A stretch of 64,000 nt of DNA. Origin: Gammaproteobacteria bacterium (GTDB lineage: Bacteria; Pseudomonadota; Gammaproteobacteria; Enterobacterales; Kangiellaceae). Positions 44,808-54,275 of this stretch are shown here, in pieces. The notes below the pieces were generated by a model. The model worked only from the letters and a program-made list of their open reading frames with translations, had not been told where the DNA came from and searched no databases. Position numbers and translations under genes: made by a program. The stretch covers positions 124,001 to 188,000 of the forward strand of contig JABXHY010000005.1 of the NCBI GenBank assembly GCA_013373375.1, given 5' to 3'. How positions within the stretch are numbered: the stretch's first letter is position 1; every line of letters starts with the position of its first letter.

Positions 44808-44880
44808 ACGACTGATTTGTTGGCAACTCTTAACGCTTTGGCTATAGTTTTAACAAGTACCATTTATTTGGAGCTGAACT

Positions 44881-45351
44881 ATGAAAATAATAAAATTTAT
44901 TTTAGCCGCAAACCTACTCTTCGCCACGCTCACTGGCTCTGCTGCAGATAAAGATACTGAGCTTGCTAATACAGTAAACAGTTACATGGTGGAAAGTTAT
45001 AATTATGTGCTCAATATTAACCTACTTATCGAACTGTGTGCCCTTGATACCTACTTGGAAGTCGACACCAACTCGACACGTTTCAACGAGAAGCTGCACT
45101 CAAATATTAAGAAGTTCGCAGATTTTGGAAAAGTAAAAGAATACAGCGCAAATAAAATTGCCGCTGATGTGGAAGTAAAATTCAAATCTTTTTTACAAGG
45201 CGTAAGATATGGCGGCTTTATTGCCGATAACTTCGTTCGCACACAGTATCCTGAAGGATTATGCAGTCAACCGATTAAGAAAGACCTAGAAGAAAAAATT
45301 GCGGAACTGATTAAGAAAGACGAGTTTATGCTATCCGATGATTCAAATTAA
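44881..45351 (+). CDS. Small secreted protein of unknown function
   Basis: 156 residues with an N-terminal signal peptide (about 1-22, cut likely after GSAA). The mature part is charged and helical, with two cysteines (about C53 and C122). A GGAG site precedes the ATG. It follows the aldehyde dehydrogenase by 73 bases and ends before a terminator, so it may be the last gene of that block. I recognise no family. Confidence 0.75.
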   Translation: MKIIKFILAANLLFATLTGSAADKDTELANTVNSYMVESYNYVLNINLLIELCALDTYLEVDTNSTRFNEKLHSNIKKFADFGKVKEYSANKIAADVEVKFKSFLQGVRYGGFIADNFVRTQYPEGLCSQPIKKDLEEKIAELIKKDEFMLSDDSN

Positions 45352-45371
45352 TAACCACTGAATTAGTTTAC

Positions 45372-45399
45372 AAAAGCCTGGCGAATGCTGGGCTTTTTT
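45372..45399 (+). terminator. Rho-independent terminator
   Basis: AAAAGCC (45372-45378) pairs with GGCTTTT (45391-45397), continuing into a T-run. It ends the secreted-protein gene and, in reverse through the A-run, the yigB-like gene whose stop is at 45401. Confidence 0.8.
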
Positions 45400-45400
45400 A

Positions 45401-46123
45401 TTATCCAACCAATTTCAGAAAGCTCAAAAGGTTGTCCAGTACTTTGATATTATCGGTGTTAAAAGTCTGCTCATGATGCTCGGCAGGATTGCTTGGAATA
45501 ACCAAACCTTTTACCCCTGCATTAATGACTGCTTGACCATCGGTGTGAAAATTATCACCAACATATAAATACTCATGGGGTTTAAGATCATAAAAGCTCA
45601 GCGCTTTTAGCAACATATCGCCACTTGGCTTTGCTTCGCCATCTCGCCCTGCCTGCAAATGCACATTGAAAAAATCAGCAATACCGATATCTTCAAGATT
45701 TGAATTACCGTTACTAATCACCATCAGCGTATACTTCTGAGAGAGCTTTTCTAATAACGGTATCACCTCATCGTACAGTTTAACTTTTTGTCTTTGCTTA
45801 TAAAATGCAGAGAACGCACCCATAGCATGCTTCAAATCCAGTCCAAAATGAACGCAGAGTTGTTTCAATGTTTCATTTCTCAGTTGAGTAACATCTTGAT
45901 AGCGTTTAGGTTGCGCCGATATTAACTTTTGACTTATCGATACATAAGCTGCTTCGAGCTCTTGCCGAGAGCTATTAAGCTGATGATCCATAAAATATTG
46001 GTACTGTGCGTCTATTGCTTTGATTATTACGTCGGAGTTATTCCAAAGCGTATCGTCCAAGTCGAACCCTATGACTTTTATTGAACTCATCCAGCTGGAA
46101 AAAGCTTCACTTTTTAATTTCAT
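45401..46123 (-). CDS. yigB: HAD-superfamily hydrolase (YigB-like)
   Basis: A cytoplasmic haloacid-dehalogenase-fold phosphatase. The motif I is IGFDLDDTLWNN, motif II VISNGNSN, motif III with a lysine (AKPSGDML), and motif IV VGDNFHTDGQAV. In E. coli YigB dephosphorylates FMN (5-amino-6-(5-phospho-D-ribitylamino)uracil also). I choose the ATG at 46123, which overlaps xerC's end by 17 bases and gives 240 residues; starts at 46168 (longer) and 46090 (MSSIKVIGFD) are also possible. Order xerC-yigB is as in E. coli. Confidence 0.88.
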   Translation of the reverse strand: MKLKSEAFSSWMSSIKVIGFDLDDTLWNNSDVIIKAIDAQYQYFMDHQLNSSRQELEAAYVSISQKLISAQPKRYQDVTQLRNETLKQLCVHFGLDLKHAMGAFSAFYKQRQKVKLYDEVIPLLEKLSQKYTLMVISNGNSNLEDIGIADFFNVHLQAGRDGEAKPSGDMLLKALSFYDLKPHEYLYVGDNFHTDGQAVINAGVKGLVIPSNPAEHHEQTFNTDNIKVLDNLLSFLKLVG

Positions 46124-47015
46124 TTTTCTTCTTCGCTCTTGGATGAGCAGAGTCGTAAACCTTAGCAAGATGCTGAAAGTCTAAGTGGGTATACACTTGA
46201 GTGGTGGATAAGTCAGCATGACCCAATAACTCTTGCACAGCTCTTAGATCAGATGACGATTCTAAAAAATGTGATGCACACGAATGCCTCAATTTATGAG
46301 GATGTAAACGACTGGACAACCCTAAATGCTTTCCCCAATATTCGAGTCTCGCCTGAATGCTACGATGTTGTAATTGTCGGCCTTGCTCTGTAATAAACAA
46401 CGCGGAATGTTCGGATGAAATATTGTTTCGTAACTGAAGATAATCATGTAAAGCATTAACAGATTTAGAACCTAAGGGAACCAAACGGGTTTTCGCTCCT
46501 TTACCGGTTACTCTTAATTCACTTGCAGTTAAATTTAAATCATTGATGTCAATCGATTGTAATTCGCTTAGTCGAATACCGGAGGAGTAAAACAACTCCA
46601 AGATGGCTTTGTCTCGCAATTGAATAAAAGTTTCAGACGGTATTCTATCTAATAAATTAGTTACTTCATCAACCTCAATAACTTTTGGCAAGTGCTTGTC
46701 CGTTTTCGGCCCTCTGATACTTTTCAAAGGATCCACGGTAATAAGTTTTTTTGCCGCAAGAAAGCGAAATAATGATCGAAGTGAAGATAATTTTTGATTA
46801 ATTGATTTCTTCTTTAATCCCTGGCGGTGCAATTGAGCTAAATACAGTCGTATAGTGTGACTATTTATTTGGGATAGCTTATGAATATTTTTTTCTTCTG
46901 CAAAGTTAATAAAATGGTGTAATGTTGCTCGATAACTCTCGACCGTCAAGTTGGACAATTGCCTTTCGGATTCAATGAAAGTTAGGTAAGAATTAATCGA
47001 GCCTTGTAACGACAT
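46107..47015 (-). CDS. xerC: Tyrosine recombinase XerC
   Basis: With XerD, resolves chromosome dimers at dif. The 302-residue protein has the N-terminal SAM-like DNA-binding domain and the catalytic set: SSGIRLSEL (Arg), TGKGAKTRLVPLG (Lys region), HKLRHSCASH (His-x-x-Arg), LGHADLSTTQVYTH (His and the Tyr nucleophile). Synteny with dapF-DUF484 upstream and yigB downstream marks it as XerC rather than XerD. Confidence 0.95.
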   Translation of the reverse strand: MSLQGSINSYLTFIESERQLSNLTVESYRATLHHFINFAEEKNIHKLSQINSHTIRLYLAQLHRQGLKKKSINQKLSSLRSLFRFLAAKKLITVDPLKSIRGPKTDKHLPKVIEVDEVTNLLDRIPSETFIQLRDKAILELFYSSGIRLSELQSIDINDLNLTASELRVTGKGAKTRLVPLGSKSVNALHDYLQLRNNISSEHSALFITEQGRQLQHRSIQARLEYWGKHLGLSSRLHPHKLRHSCASHFLESSSDLRAVQELLGHADLSTTQVYTHLDFQHLAKVYDSAHPRAKKKNEIKK

Positions 47016-47022
47016 ACACTCA

Positions 47023-47700
47023 CTAAAAATCTTTAAAACGCAAAAGCATTTGGCTGGTTACCGAAGAAATTAATTGTAAAAATAAATCACCCATATCCGG
47101 AGAAAAACGAGTTTGATCATTACTGTATAGAGCTAGCAGACCAAACTGGCCTTGTTTTCCTAGAGGAAGTAAAGCAACTGAACCGGTTTTGGGACCACTA
47201 CTGAATAATAACTCACGAGTTTTATTATCAAGTCTGCCACACACAGGTTCATTGTCTGGAAAGTGCACTTCTAAATCTGTGAATAAACGATGGATATCTG
47301 AATACACTCGTACATTATCACTTCTAGGCCAACGTCCAGCTAAATTGATTGATACATCGTCTAGAACAAATTCTCGTTTTAATAAATCTTGCAAAGTATT
47401 CGTTAACTGCTGTAAGGATTGACAATCAATTAAGCATAAGATGAGTCGAATGCACTTTACTAACAAGTCTTCGTTAGTTTGTGCTGCGTCGAGCATTTCG
47501 ATCAGCTTACCTTGCATTTCTCGATTTTTTTCTCGTAAAACTTTTACTTGCCGCTCAACTAATGAAACACTGCCATCCACTTGATGACTAATCGACATGT
47601 GAGAAAACAGCTTTGGATGCCGCTCTAAAAAATCTGGATGTGTCGCCAGATAATCAAACACTTGTTGTTCAGTAGGTTCTTTATTATCAATTACTTTCAT
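47023..47700 (-). CDS. DUF484 family protein
   Basis: A 225-residue protein between dapF and xerC, where DUF484 (YigA-like) genes sit in gammaproteobacteria. It begins TEQQVFDYLATHPDFLERHPKLF, the family's signature; the rest resembles a GAF domain (SVALLPLGKQGQFGLLALYSNDQTRFSPDMGDLFLQ). No activity is established. It overlaps dapF by four bases (ATGA). Confidence 0.9.
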   Translation of the reverse strand: MKVIDNKEPTEQQVFDYLATHPDFLERHPKLFSHMSISHQVDGSVSLVERQVKVLREKNREMQGKLIEMLDAAQTNEDLLVKCIRLILCLIDCQSLQQLTNTLQDLLKREFVLDDVSINLAGRWPRSDNVRVYSDIHRLFTDLEVHFPDNEPVCGRLDNKTRELLFSSGPKTGSVALLPLGKQGQFGLLALYSNDQTRFSPDMGDLFLQLISSVTSQMLLRFKDF

Positions 47701-48527
47701 ATTTCTATCTGGCCTTCAAAAACAAATTCAGCAGGTCCGGTCATATAAAGAGGGTGGTTTTCACCTTCCCAATCAATAGTTAAGCGCCCGCCCGGTAAAT
47801 TTACTTTTACTTTATTCGAGAGCTTTTGTTGTGAAATTCCAACCGCGACTGCGGCACAAGCACCCGTTCCACAAGCTAGCGTTTCACCAACACCTCGCTC
47901 GTAAACTCTTAAGTTAATTTCTTTTTCCGAAACACGCTCTACAAATCCAACATTGGCCTTTTGCGGAAACACATTGTGCTCACACAAAAGTGGACCAATC
48001 TTTGCGACCGGTGCTTGCTTAATATCATTCACTTCATAAACACAGTGAGGATTGCCCATCGATACTGATCCAACCGAGTACCTTACGCCTTCTGCTTCGA
48101 TGTTATATTCTTTTGCACGTTCGGCGTAGCGCAATGGGATTTTATCGGGTGAAAAATTAGGCATGCCCATATCCACCGTCACATTTCCATCTTTATGTAA
48201 CCGAGCCGAGATAATGCCTTTCATGGTGCTTATCCGAAGCTTATATTTCCAGGTAAGCCCCATTGTTTTGACAAATCGAGCCAAACATCGGGCACCATTA
48301 CCGCATTGCTCGACTTCTTTGCCATCGGCATTAAATATTCGATAATGAAAATCGGTATTGGGCTGTTGCGGTGGCTCTACCAATAAAAGCTGGTCAAAAC
48401 CTATTCCAAAATGTCGATCAGCTAACTTTCTGATTTGTGACTCATTAAAGTAAATTGGTTGTGAAATGGTATCGACGACCATGAAATCATTTCCCAAGCC
48501 CTGCATTTTCGCAAAACTAATCAGCAT
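47697..48527 (-). CDS. dapF: Diaminopimelate epimerase
   Basis: Converts LL- to meso-diaminopimelate for peptidoglycan and lysine. 276 residues from ATG 48527 (E. coli 274), starting MLISFAKMQGLGNDFMVVD. The two active-site cysteines are in CGNGARC and ACGTGAC. It overlaps the end of lptM by 11 bases, the normal arrangement. Confidence 0.97.
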   Translation of the reverse strand: MLISFAKMQGLGNDFMVVDTISQPIYFNESQIRKLADRHFGIGFDQLLLVEPPQQPNTDFHYRIFNADGKEVEQCGNGARCLARFVKTMGLTWKYKLRISTMKGIISARLHKDGNVTVDMGMPNFSPDKIPLRYAERAKEYNIEAEGVRYSVGSVSMGNPHCVYEVNDIKQAPVAKIGPLLCEHNVFPQKANVGFVERVSEKEINLRVYERGVGETLACGTGACAAVAVGISQQKLSNKVKVNLPGGRLTIDWEGENHPLYMTGPAEFVFEGQIEI

Positions 48528-48651
48528 AAATAATTTCCAACACCTCATCTGATGGGGGTGATTGTGCCGGCTTAAGTGGTCCTTTCTGACCGCAGCCTAG
48601 TAGCCCCAATATGCACACAGATCCAAGGATCCAAAGTATTTTTCTTTTCAT
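48517..48651 (-). CDS. lptM: LPS-assembly lipoprotein LptM (YifL)
   Basis: A 44-residue lipoprotein: MKRK, hydrophobic segment, lipobox LLGC (C20), then GQKGPLKP. The CGQKGPL stretch is the YifL/LptM mark. LptM helps mature the LptDE outer-membrane translocon in E. coli. Synteny with dapF (downstream, overlapping) and cyaA (50 bases upstream) confirms it. Confidence 0.93.
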   Translation of the reverse strand: MKRKILWILGSVCILGLLGCGQKGPLKPAQSPPSDEVLEIIYAD

Positions 48652-48701
48652 TTGGTAAGTATCCCAGATTCATCTATGAACTTAAAGAGTATTGCAGCGA
48701 G

Positions 48702-51446
48702 TCAAAATCCGAGCTGATGGTAAAGTTTTTTCCGCTCAACCAACAAACGCCCTTCCGACAACACCGAGTCGGGCACCGGTAAGTCGAGTCGATCGATAAA
48801 CACCGAGTCTGGAGTGGTTGAAAAAGCCCGGTCCAGCCAAGCTTGATAAAGCCTGGGTAACTTAGGATCGGCCAGAAGCATTTCATATGTCATATCCTTT
48901 GCAGATACGGTCAAAGTCGCTGAGTCTGTTTCCGAGGAAATCTTACAATCAATAGCAATAAAATTTTCAAGCGGTGCAGGTGAGTGCTCCCAACGGGTAA
49001 GCTTTTCACCTTTCTCTATCTGATAAACCTTGAGTGATTTTTCATCATAGTCTGGAAGGCTATTTTTAAGAAAACGCCGTAATGTTTCTATATCTTCCAA
49101 CCAAAACTCAACATCTAACGAACCGAAAACAACTCCACCATACTGATCGACAAAGCAATATGACGTTTGTTGAGTCGATTGACGATTGACGATTAATGTA
49201 TTGACACCTGGTTCAGACTTTTTAATAGCCGTTACAATGACTGGATCGGTAAAACAACGATTATCGAACACCACGCGTTGGTAATTGGAAAACTGGTTGA
49301 TAATTAATTGGCCTAGCTGCACTTCATCTTTAACACTGTGAACAATAAATCGCTTTTCTTGTTTTTCAACTAGATGATATTGCGTACCCAGACGATACAC
49401 AAATTTCCCGGGTGCTTGATCCTGATACTTAAAACATTCTTTTAACTGACTAAATAAATGTTTAACTCTTAGTGCATTATCAGCAGCCCGGATCGAAGAA
49501 AAACTATAATACTGTATTTTGGGTTGTTGTTCTTGCCGATCAATTAATTCTAATAGCGCTATTGCCGCTTCAGAAATAGAGTTTTGACCGGCAAAGTGTA
49601 TAACAAACTTTTCACCCCATGAGTTTTGGTAAAAAAGATCTATCGTTTCTATTAAATTAAGACATTCGTTTCCATAACACAAAGGATCCATTTTCTTTGT
49701 AATAATGTGCATTCCTTGTTTTGCAATATTAGTCAATCTATCTTGTGCGACATTAACAAAACAATGTATTTCTTGAACGATAGGTTTTTCTAGATACTCA
49801 TCATCTCGAACACGACTCGGTTCAGAATATGTTGATAATAAAATCTGGATGAGTCGCTCTAATTCATCATATTGAAGCTGCTGTTTACTGTCCTTATATT
49901 GCAAGGATGTATTTTCATTTAATAGCCCATTTATTTTTGCCCAAACCAGTAACTCTAATAAAGAGCTGCATTGATAGACCGGTTCTGCAGAGGTGGCTTC
50001 TTGCTGACTTATAGCGCGATCGTAAAAACTCCAAAGTTCAAGATCTTTCCCTTTGTTTTGACGAACAATAGAAAGATGCTTGTCATTCATTTGAGGTACA
50101 AAATTAATATTAACCCGCTCAATCTTTCCTTGTGTCAACTCAAGATTTGCACTTATTTTTCGACTTAAAGTAAGGAGTTTTGTTTTATATTTATCGAAAA
50201 AAGTTGCTTGCTGTTTTAAAAACTGACCAATGGTTCTAAAGGACGTAATTAATTGCCTAATGTAGAGTCGTTTCTCATTACCAATTTGATTAATATCCCA
50301 TGACGAACGATTATCAAACAGTTGACGCTTTTCTTTTGACCACTGCCACTCTTCAATTAAATGCTCAACAATATTTGATTGTTTGCGATCTTCGCCTTTT
50401 AATTTTTGTCGACGATAATTAATTTTCTGGTACAAACATCGGCGAACAAACTCAAGTCTGTCTAATTGATCATTGAGTATTAAATACTCTTCAACTTTTC
50501 GATGCATGAGGAGATATGCATCGATTACCGTCGCATTATCGATTAGGTTGTGAACAAATATTTTGTAAGACTGGCTTATCAATTTTACTTTGGGATATTG
50601 ACTTAAATAAGACTCCATTAGAACCAGTTTTAAAGCTGTTTTGTACGGCGACTCCAATGCTTTATCTATGTACCAAAGCGCGTTATCGATATATTCTTCT
50701 AATTCAATAGTGGGAATAGGACCAAAGTCAATCCACTCTTCTTGTTTAACATATCGTTGTATGAACAACCTATCAGCGTATTCCTGATAGCTTTCTTCAT
50801 ACTCGGGCGGGATTAGCCACCACAATAAAAATCGACCTGCCAGATAAATTTGAGTACGGTAAAACTCATCGAGCAACAGGCCCTCGCTCATCGTTGGCTT
50901 ATGACCTTCAGCAATAGAGTCAGTAACGCTTTTTTCGGTAACCAGATAAATATTACAATCCAAGGCATGGGTTTCGCACCAAGCTTTTATTCTCGAGCGT
51001 TTTTGCTGCAGCAGTTCGAATTGCTCTTTTGACAAGTCATCTCGAACGCATACCCAAACATCAAGATCACTTTGCATAGAATGAGCGATTGAGCCAGCAC
51101 TGCCCATCAAATAAATGCCAAAAATATCGATCCTTGTTGCTGCACGAGGCTTATAGTCGAGGCTCCTCGAGTATTTTTTAGCCAACTGAACCGTTGTTTT
51201 TTCTGGCTGATATCCCGATACACCACACGGCGTTTCGCCGTTTACATAACCAGGTAATGTCGGATGGTTAATATGGAAAAATAAAGGTAATAACTGGATG
51301 AGCTCTCGTTCTTTTTGCCCGAGATGTTGCTGCAATAAGGAGTGTCTTTTTTCATTAAGCTCCAAAAAACGGCGCTGCAACTGCTTCAGTTGCTTACGAT
51401 CAATTTCGAGCGTATCTGGCTCGTTTTCTGGTGTTTTTTGCCCCAT
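48702..51446 (-). CDS. cyaA: Class I adenylate cyclase
   Basis: Makes cAMP from ATP. The 914-residue protein (E. coli 848) starts MGQKTPENE and contains the nucleotidyltransferase-like core GSAGSIAHSMQSDLDVWVC with its aspartate pair, as in E. coli CyaA, plus a long C-terminal regulatory half. It is transcribed towards lptM-dapF and diverges from the PAS-GGDEF/algZR operon, an order shared with E. coli where hemCDXY diverges from cyaA. cyaY is not next to it. Confidence 0.94.
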   Translation of the reverse strand: MGQKTPENEPDTLEIDRKQLKQLQRRFLELNEKRHSLLQQHLGQKERELIQLLPLFFHINHPTLPGYVNGETPCGVSGYQPEKTTVQLAKKYSRSLDYKPRAATRIDIFGIYLMGSAGSIAHSMQSDLDVWVCVRDDLSKEQFELLQQKRSRIKAWCETHALDCNIYLVTEKSVTDSIAEGHKPTMSEGLLLDEFYRTQIYLAGRFLLWWLIPPEYEESYQEYADRLFIQRYVKQEEWIDFGPIPTIELEEYIDNALWYIDKALESPYKTALKLVLMESYLSQYPKVKLISQSYKIFVHNLIDNATVIDAYLLMHRKVEEYLILNDQLDRLEFVRRCLYQKINYRRQKLKGEDRKQSNIVEHLIEEWQWSKEKRQLFDNRSSWDINQIGNEKRLYIRQLITSFRTIGQFLKQQATFFDKYKTKLLTLSRKISANLELTQGKIERVNINFVPQMNDKHLSIVRQNKGKDLELWSFYDRAISQQEATSAEPVYQCSSLLELLVWAKINGLLNENTSLQYKDSKQQLQYDELERLIQILLSTYSEPSRVRDDEYLEKPIVQEIHCFVNVAQDRLTNIAKQGMHIITKKMDPLCYGNECLNLIETIDLFYQNSWGEKFVIHFAGQNSISEAAIALLELIDRQEQQPKIQYYSFSSIRAADNALRVKHLFSQLKECFKYQDQAPGKFVYRLGTQYHLVEKQEKRFIVHSVKDEVQLGQLIINQFSNYQRVVFDNRCFTDPVIVTAIKKSEPGVNTLIVNRQSTQQTSYCFVDQYGGVVFGSLDVEFWLEDIETLRRFLKNSLPDYDEKSLKVYQIEKGEKLTRWEHSPAPLENFIAIDCKISSETDSATLTVSAKDMTYEMLLADPKLPRLYQAWLDRAFSTTPDSVFIDRLDLPVPDSVLSEGRLLVERKKLYHQLGF

Positions 51447-51607
51447 GGATGCCTTATTAGCTATCTTCTTCTGTAATACACAACACGCTGATTATATTGG
51501 CATTTCTATAATTATGATTTAAGGTTAATGGTTGTAACCTTGTATTACAATAAAGTAATACATCAAAACGATAATTTACCGGTCATTACCCGCGACCAAA
51601 CTAACCT

Positions 51608-52420
51608 ATGCAGACAAAAACGAGCTTTGACTATCAAAAATCTGTTTTGGAGATATTTAGTATCTCGGAGATAGGCTTATTAATATTAGACGAAAATAGC
51701 CAAATTATTTGGTTAAACGGTCAGCTCGAGCAATGGCTTGGACAATCCCTTGAACAGTTGAGCCAGCAAAATTGGCTCGCAATGGCTATAGAGCCGGTTG
51801 ATAACAGTGAAGAATTGTACGCTGTCGTCAGTAAACAAACTACGGGAAGCCTTATTCTTCAACACTGGAAAGCACTTTTACCAAGCAACCCAAAGCAAAC
51901 CTGTCATTTTTTTAAGATCGTCGACTCAACAAAACAAGAAAACATGTCGAATAAACTGATGGCTAACCTGCCAAAACGACCCAATTGGATACAATTTCTC
52001 GATTATGAGGTCAGCCGAAGCCGACGATACGATAATCCTTTAGCTGTGTTGAAGATAAAGTTGGTGTGTTTTGAAGCTCTAGCTGAGAGCTCACTCGAAA
52101 ATCAATTGAACCAGGTACTCGCAGAAATTCTCAAAGATGAATTAAGGTGGGCCGATATGATCGGTGAGTCGCAGTCAGGTGAGTTTTTGTTAGTGTTGCC
52201 AGAAACATCTAATGACTCAGCGGCAGCATTGAAAGAAAAAATACGACGAGCAGTCGAAAGACGAATTGAACGTCAGTTCTCAAGTATTACTTACGAGCTT
52301 ATTTTCGGAGAAGCCAATTGGCAAAAGGGAGACTCATCAAACTTGTTACTTGAAAGGGTAAGGGACGATCTTATCGGTAAGATGCAAAGTTTAATGGCCA
52401 AGTACAGCGAGCTACAATGA
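51608..52420 (+). CDS. PAS protein with a degenerate GGDEF domain
   Basis: A 270-residue protein with a PAS-like N-terminal half (about 10-90, ISEIGLLILDENSQIIWLNGQLEQWLGQ) and a GGDEF-like C-terminal half whose signature is QSGEFLLVL rather than GGEEF. The aligning start FLDYEVSRSRRYDNPLAVLKI is GGDEF-like. It has lost the active-site glycines and so should not make c-di-GMP; it may bind a nucleotide or act as a sensor. Its last bases overlap the algZ start (ATGA), so it is coupled to algZ-algR. Confidence 0.75.
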   Translation: MQTKTSFDYQKSVLEIFSISEIGLLILDENSQIIWLNGQLEQWLGQSLEQLSQQNWLAMAIEPVDNSEELYAVVSKQTTGSLILQHWKALLPSNPKQTCHFFKIVDSTKQENMSNKLMANLPKRPNWIQFLDYEVSRSRRYDNPLAVLKIKLVCFEALAESSLENQLNQVLAEILKDELRWADMIGESQSGEFLLVLPETSNDSAAALKEKIRRAVERRIERQFSSITYELIFGEANWQKGDSSNLLLERVRDDLIGKMQSLMAKYSELQ

Positions 52421-53481
52421 GCAACCACCTAGGCGCACCTCATGGAATGATACCAAACCTTTGTATTTTGCCTGGCGCATTTTTAGTTGTTTTGTTTTCA
52501 GTTTCGCTCTCTTTATTAATAAGTTTACTCTCGACTGGGCCAAATGAATCATTTTGGTACACGTTCGGACTCACCAGTTCATTTGTTCTCTGGGTCACCT
52601 GCTTAAGCACCCTTATATTATGTTGGCTACGAAACAGGTTAAATACTCTTAGCGCGCCAGCAACTACCAGCTTTGTTCTATTAGTGATTGGGCTCACGAC
52701 TGTGATCGCAAGTTTATTAACCTTGCGGTTTGTATTTATTGTTTCCTTAGAATTTGATAATACCGCTCAGTGGTGGTTTGTCGGTCGTAATGTTTTTGTA
52801 GCAGAAATGGTAGCAAGCGTGTGGTTAAGATACCTCTATCTCGAGCAACAAATGCAAAGCAGCATCAAAGCAGAAAGTGAAGCGCAGTTCAAAGCGTTGC
52901 AAGCTAAAATTCAACCTCACTTTTTTTTTAATACGCTCAATACCATTGCCAGTTTAATTCATATCGCTCCAAATCGAGCTGAAAAAACAATTGAGCAGTT
53001 GGCCGATATTTTTCGCGCGAGCTTAAATCCCAAACAGCAACTGATATCGCTAGAAGAAGAGGTTAGCCTCTGTAAAGCGTATCTCAAAATTGAACAAGAA
53101 AGACTGGGCGACAAACTTACCGTTAACTGGGATATAGGTATTGATTTGGAAATGGCTCTTATTCCGCCGTTTACACTGCAGCCAATCATTGAAAATGCTG
53201 TATACCACGGTATTCAGCAAATCAGTTCCGGAGGCACTATATTCATAAAAATGAATGTCTCAGATAGAAAAGTGGTGATTCAAGTATCAAATCCTTTTGC
53301 GAGCAATACTCGGCAATCAGGCAATCAAATGGCACTCGACAATATTCGAAAAAGACTTTTTATTCGCTATCAACAAAGTGCCAAGTTAACTTCGCGTCAA
53401 GATGAGAACGACTACATAGTGACACTTGAATTACCCCTCGAGAAATCGGAAGGACAAAAGCATGAACATCTTGATAACTGA
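52417..53481 (+). CDS. algZ: Sensor histidine kinase (AlgZ/FimS-like)
   Basis: A 354-residue LytS-type kinase: four N-terminal membrane helices (residues about 15-130), then LQAKIQPHFFFNTLNTIASLI with the phosphoacceptor His (about 168), N-box IENAVYHGIQQ, and NIRKRL near the end, in place of the classical H-box. It pairs with AlgR downstream. In Pseudomonas AlgZ/AlgR control alginate, twitching and virulence; here the regulon is unknown. The start overlaps the PAS-GGDEF stop. Confidence 0.88.
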   Translation: MSNHLGAPHGMIPNLCILPGAFLVVLFSVSLSLLISLLSTGPNESFWYTFGLTSSFVLWVTCLSTLILCWLRNRLNTLSAPATTSFVLLVIGLTTVIASLLTLRFVFIVSLEFDNTAQWWFVGRNVFVAEMVASVWLRYLYLEQQMQSSIKAESEAQFKALQAKIQPHFFFNTLNTIASLIHIAPNRAEKTIEQLADIFRASLNPKQQLISLEEEVSLCKAYLKIEQERLGDKLTVNWDIGIDLEMALIPPFTLQPIIENAVYHGIQQISSGGTIFIKMNVSDRKVVIQVSNPFASNTRQSGNQMALDNIRKRLFIRYQQSAKLTSRQDENDYIVTLELPLEKSEGQKHEHLDN

Positions 53482-54196
53482 TGACGAATATCTCGCAAGA
53501 AATAGAGTACAACGGTTATTACTTGAGATAGATCCTAATCACACTGTCTTTGAGGCGGAAAATGGCGTCGACGCTATTAAGCAATGCACTAATAACAATA
53601 TTGACCTTATTTTCATGGATATTCGAATGCCGGATATGGACGGCTTAGAAGCTGCATGGCATTTATCAAAAACAGAAACACCGCCAGCCATCATTTTTGT
53701 CACGGCTTATGACGATTACGCACTAAAAGCCTTTTCGGTCAACGCCATTGATTATTTGCTAAAACCCGTTAAGCGAGAAAATCTGATAAAAGCCATTGAA
53801 AAGGCAGGGAAACTAAACCAAACACAATTGTCAAAACTCAATACCAAAGAATCGAACTTAGGCCAAAGGCAACATATTTCAACTAAATTACGCGGAGAAA
53901 TTCATTTGATCCCTATACGGGATATTTACTTTTTTCAGGCAGACCAAAAGTATGTCAATGTATGCCACAAGAATGGCGAAGCTTTGATTGAGGAGCCTTT
54001 AAAACAACTTGAGCAAGAATTTTCTGATCAATTCGTAAGAGTTCACCGCAGCGCCTTGGTTAATAAGCGAATTATTGAAGGACTTGTCAAAGACAAAAGC
54101 GGTCAACTACTGATGACTTTAAAAGAAACCGATCATAAATTGGAAGTTAGTCGGCGACATGCGCCTGATATTCGCAAGCTTATCAAATCTTTGTAA
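53462..54196 (+). CDS. algR: LytTR response regulator (AlgR-like)
   Basis: 244 residues from ATG 53462, with an AGGA site; it overlaps algZ by 20 bases. The receiver domain has D7/D8, phosphoacceptor D53 in LIFMDIRMPDMDG and a lysine in LLKPVKREN, and the C-terminal LytTR DNA-binding domain ends with LEVSRRHAPDIRKLIKSL. Placement just before hemC is as in Pseudomonas. Confidence 0.93.
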   Translation: MNILITDDEYLARNRVQRLLLEIDPNHTVFEAENGVDAIKQCTNNNIDLIFMDIRMPDMDGLEAAWHLSKTETPPAIIFVTAYDDYALKAFSVNAIDYLLKPVKRENLIKAIEKAGKLNQTQLSKLNTKESNLGQRQHISTKLRGEIHLIPIRDIYFFQADQKYVNVCHKNGEALIEEPLKQLEQEFSDQFVRVHRSALVNKRIIEGLVKDKSGQLLMTLKETDHKLEVSRRHAPDIRKLIKSL

Positions 54197-54275
54197 AACT
54201 CTAATTATTTGAAGACACCTTTCGTACTATTAATGTGATAAAATTAACTTAGGTTTTCAAACAAATTATTAAGTC

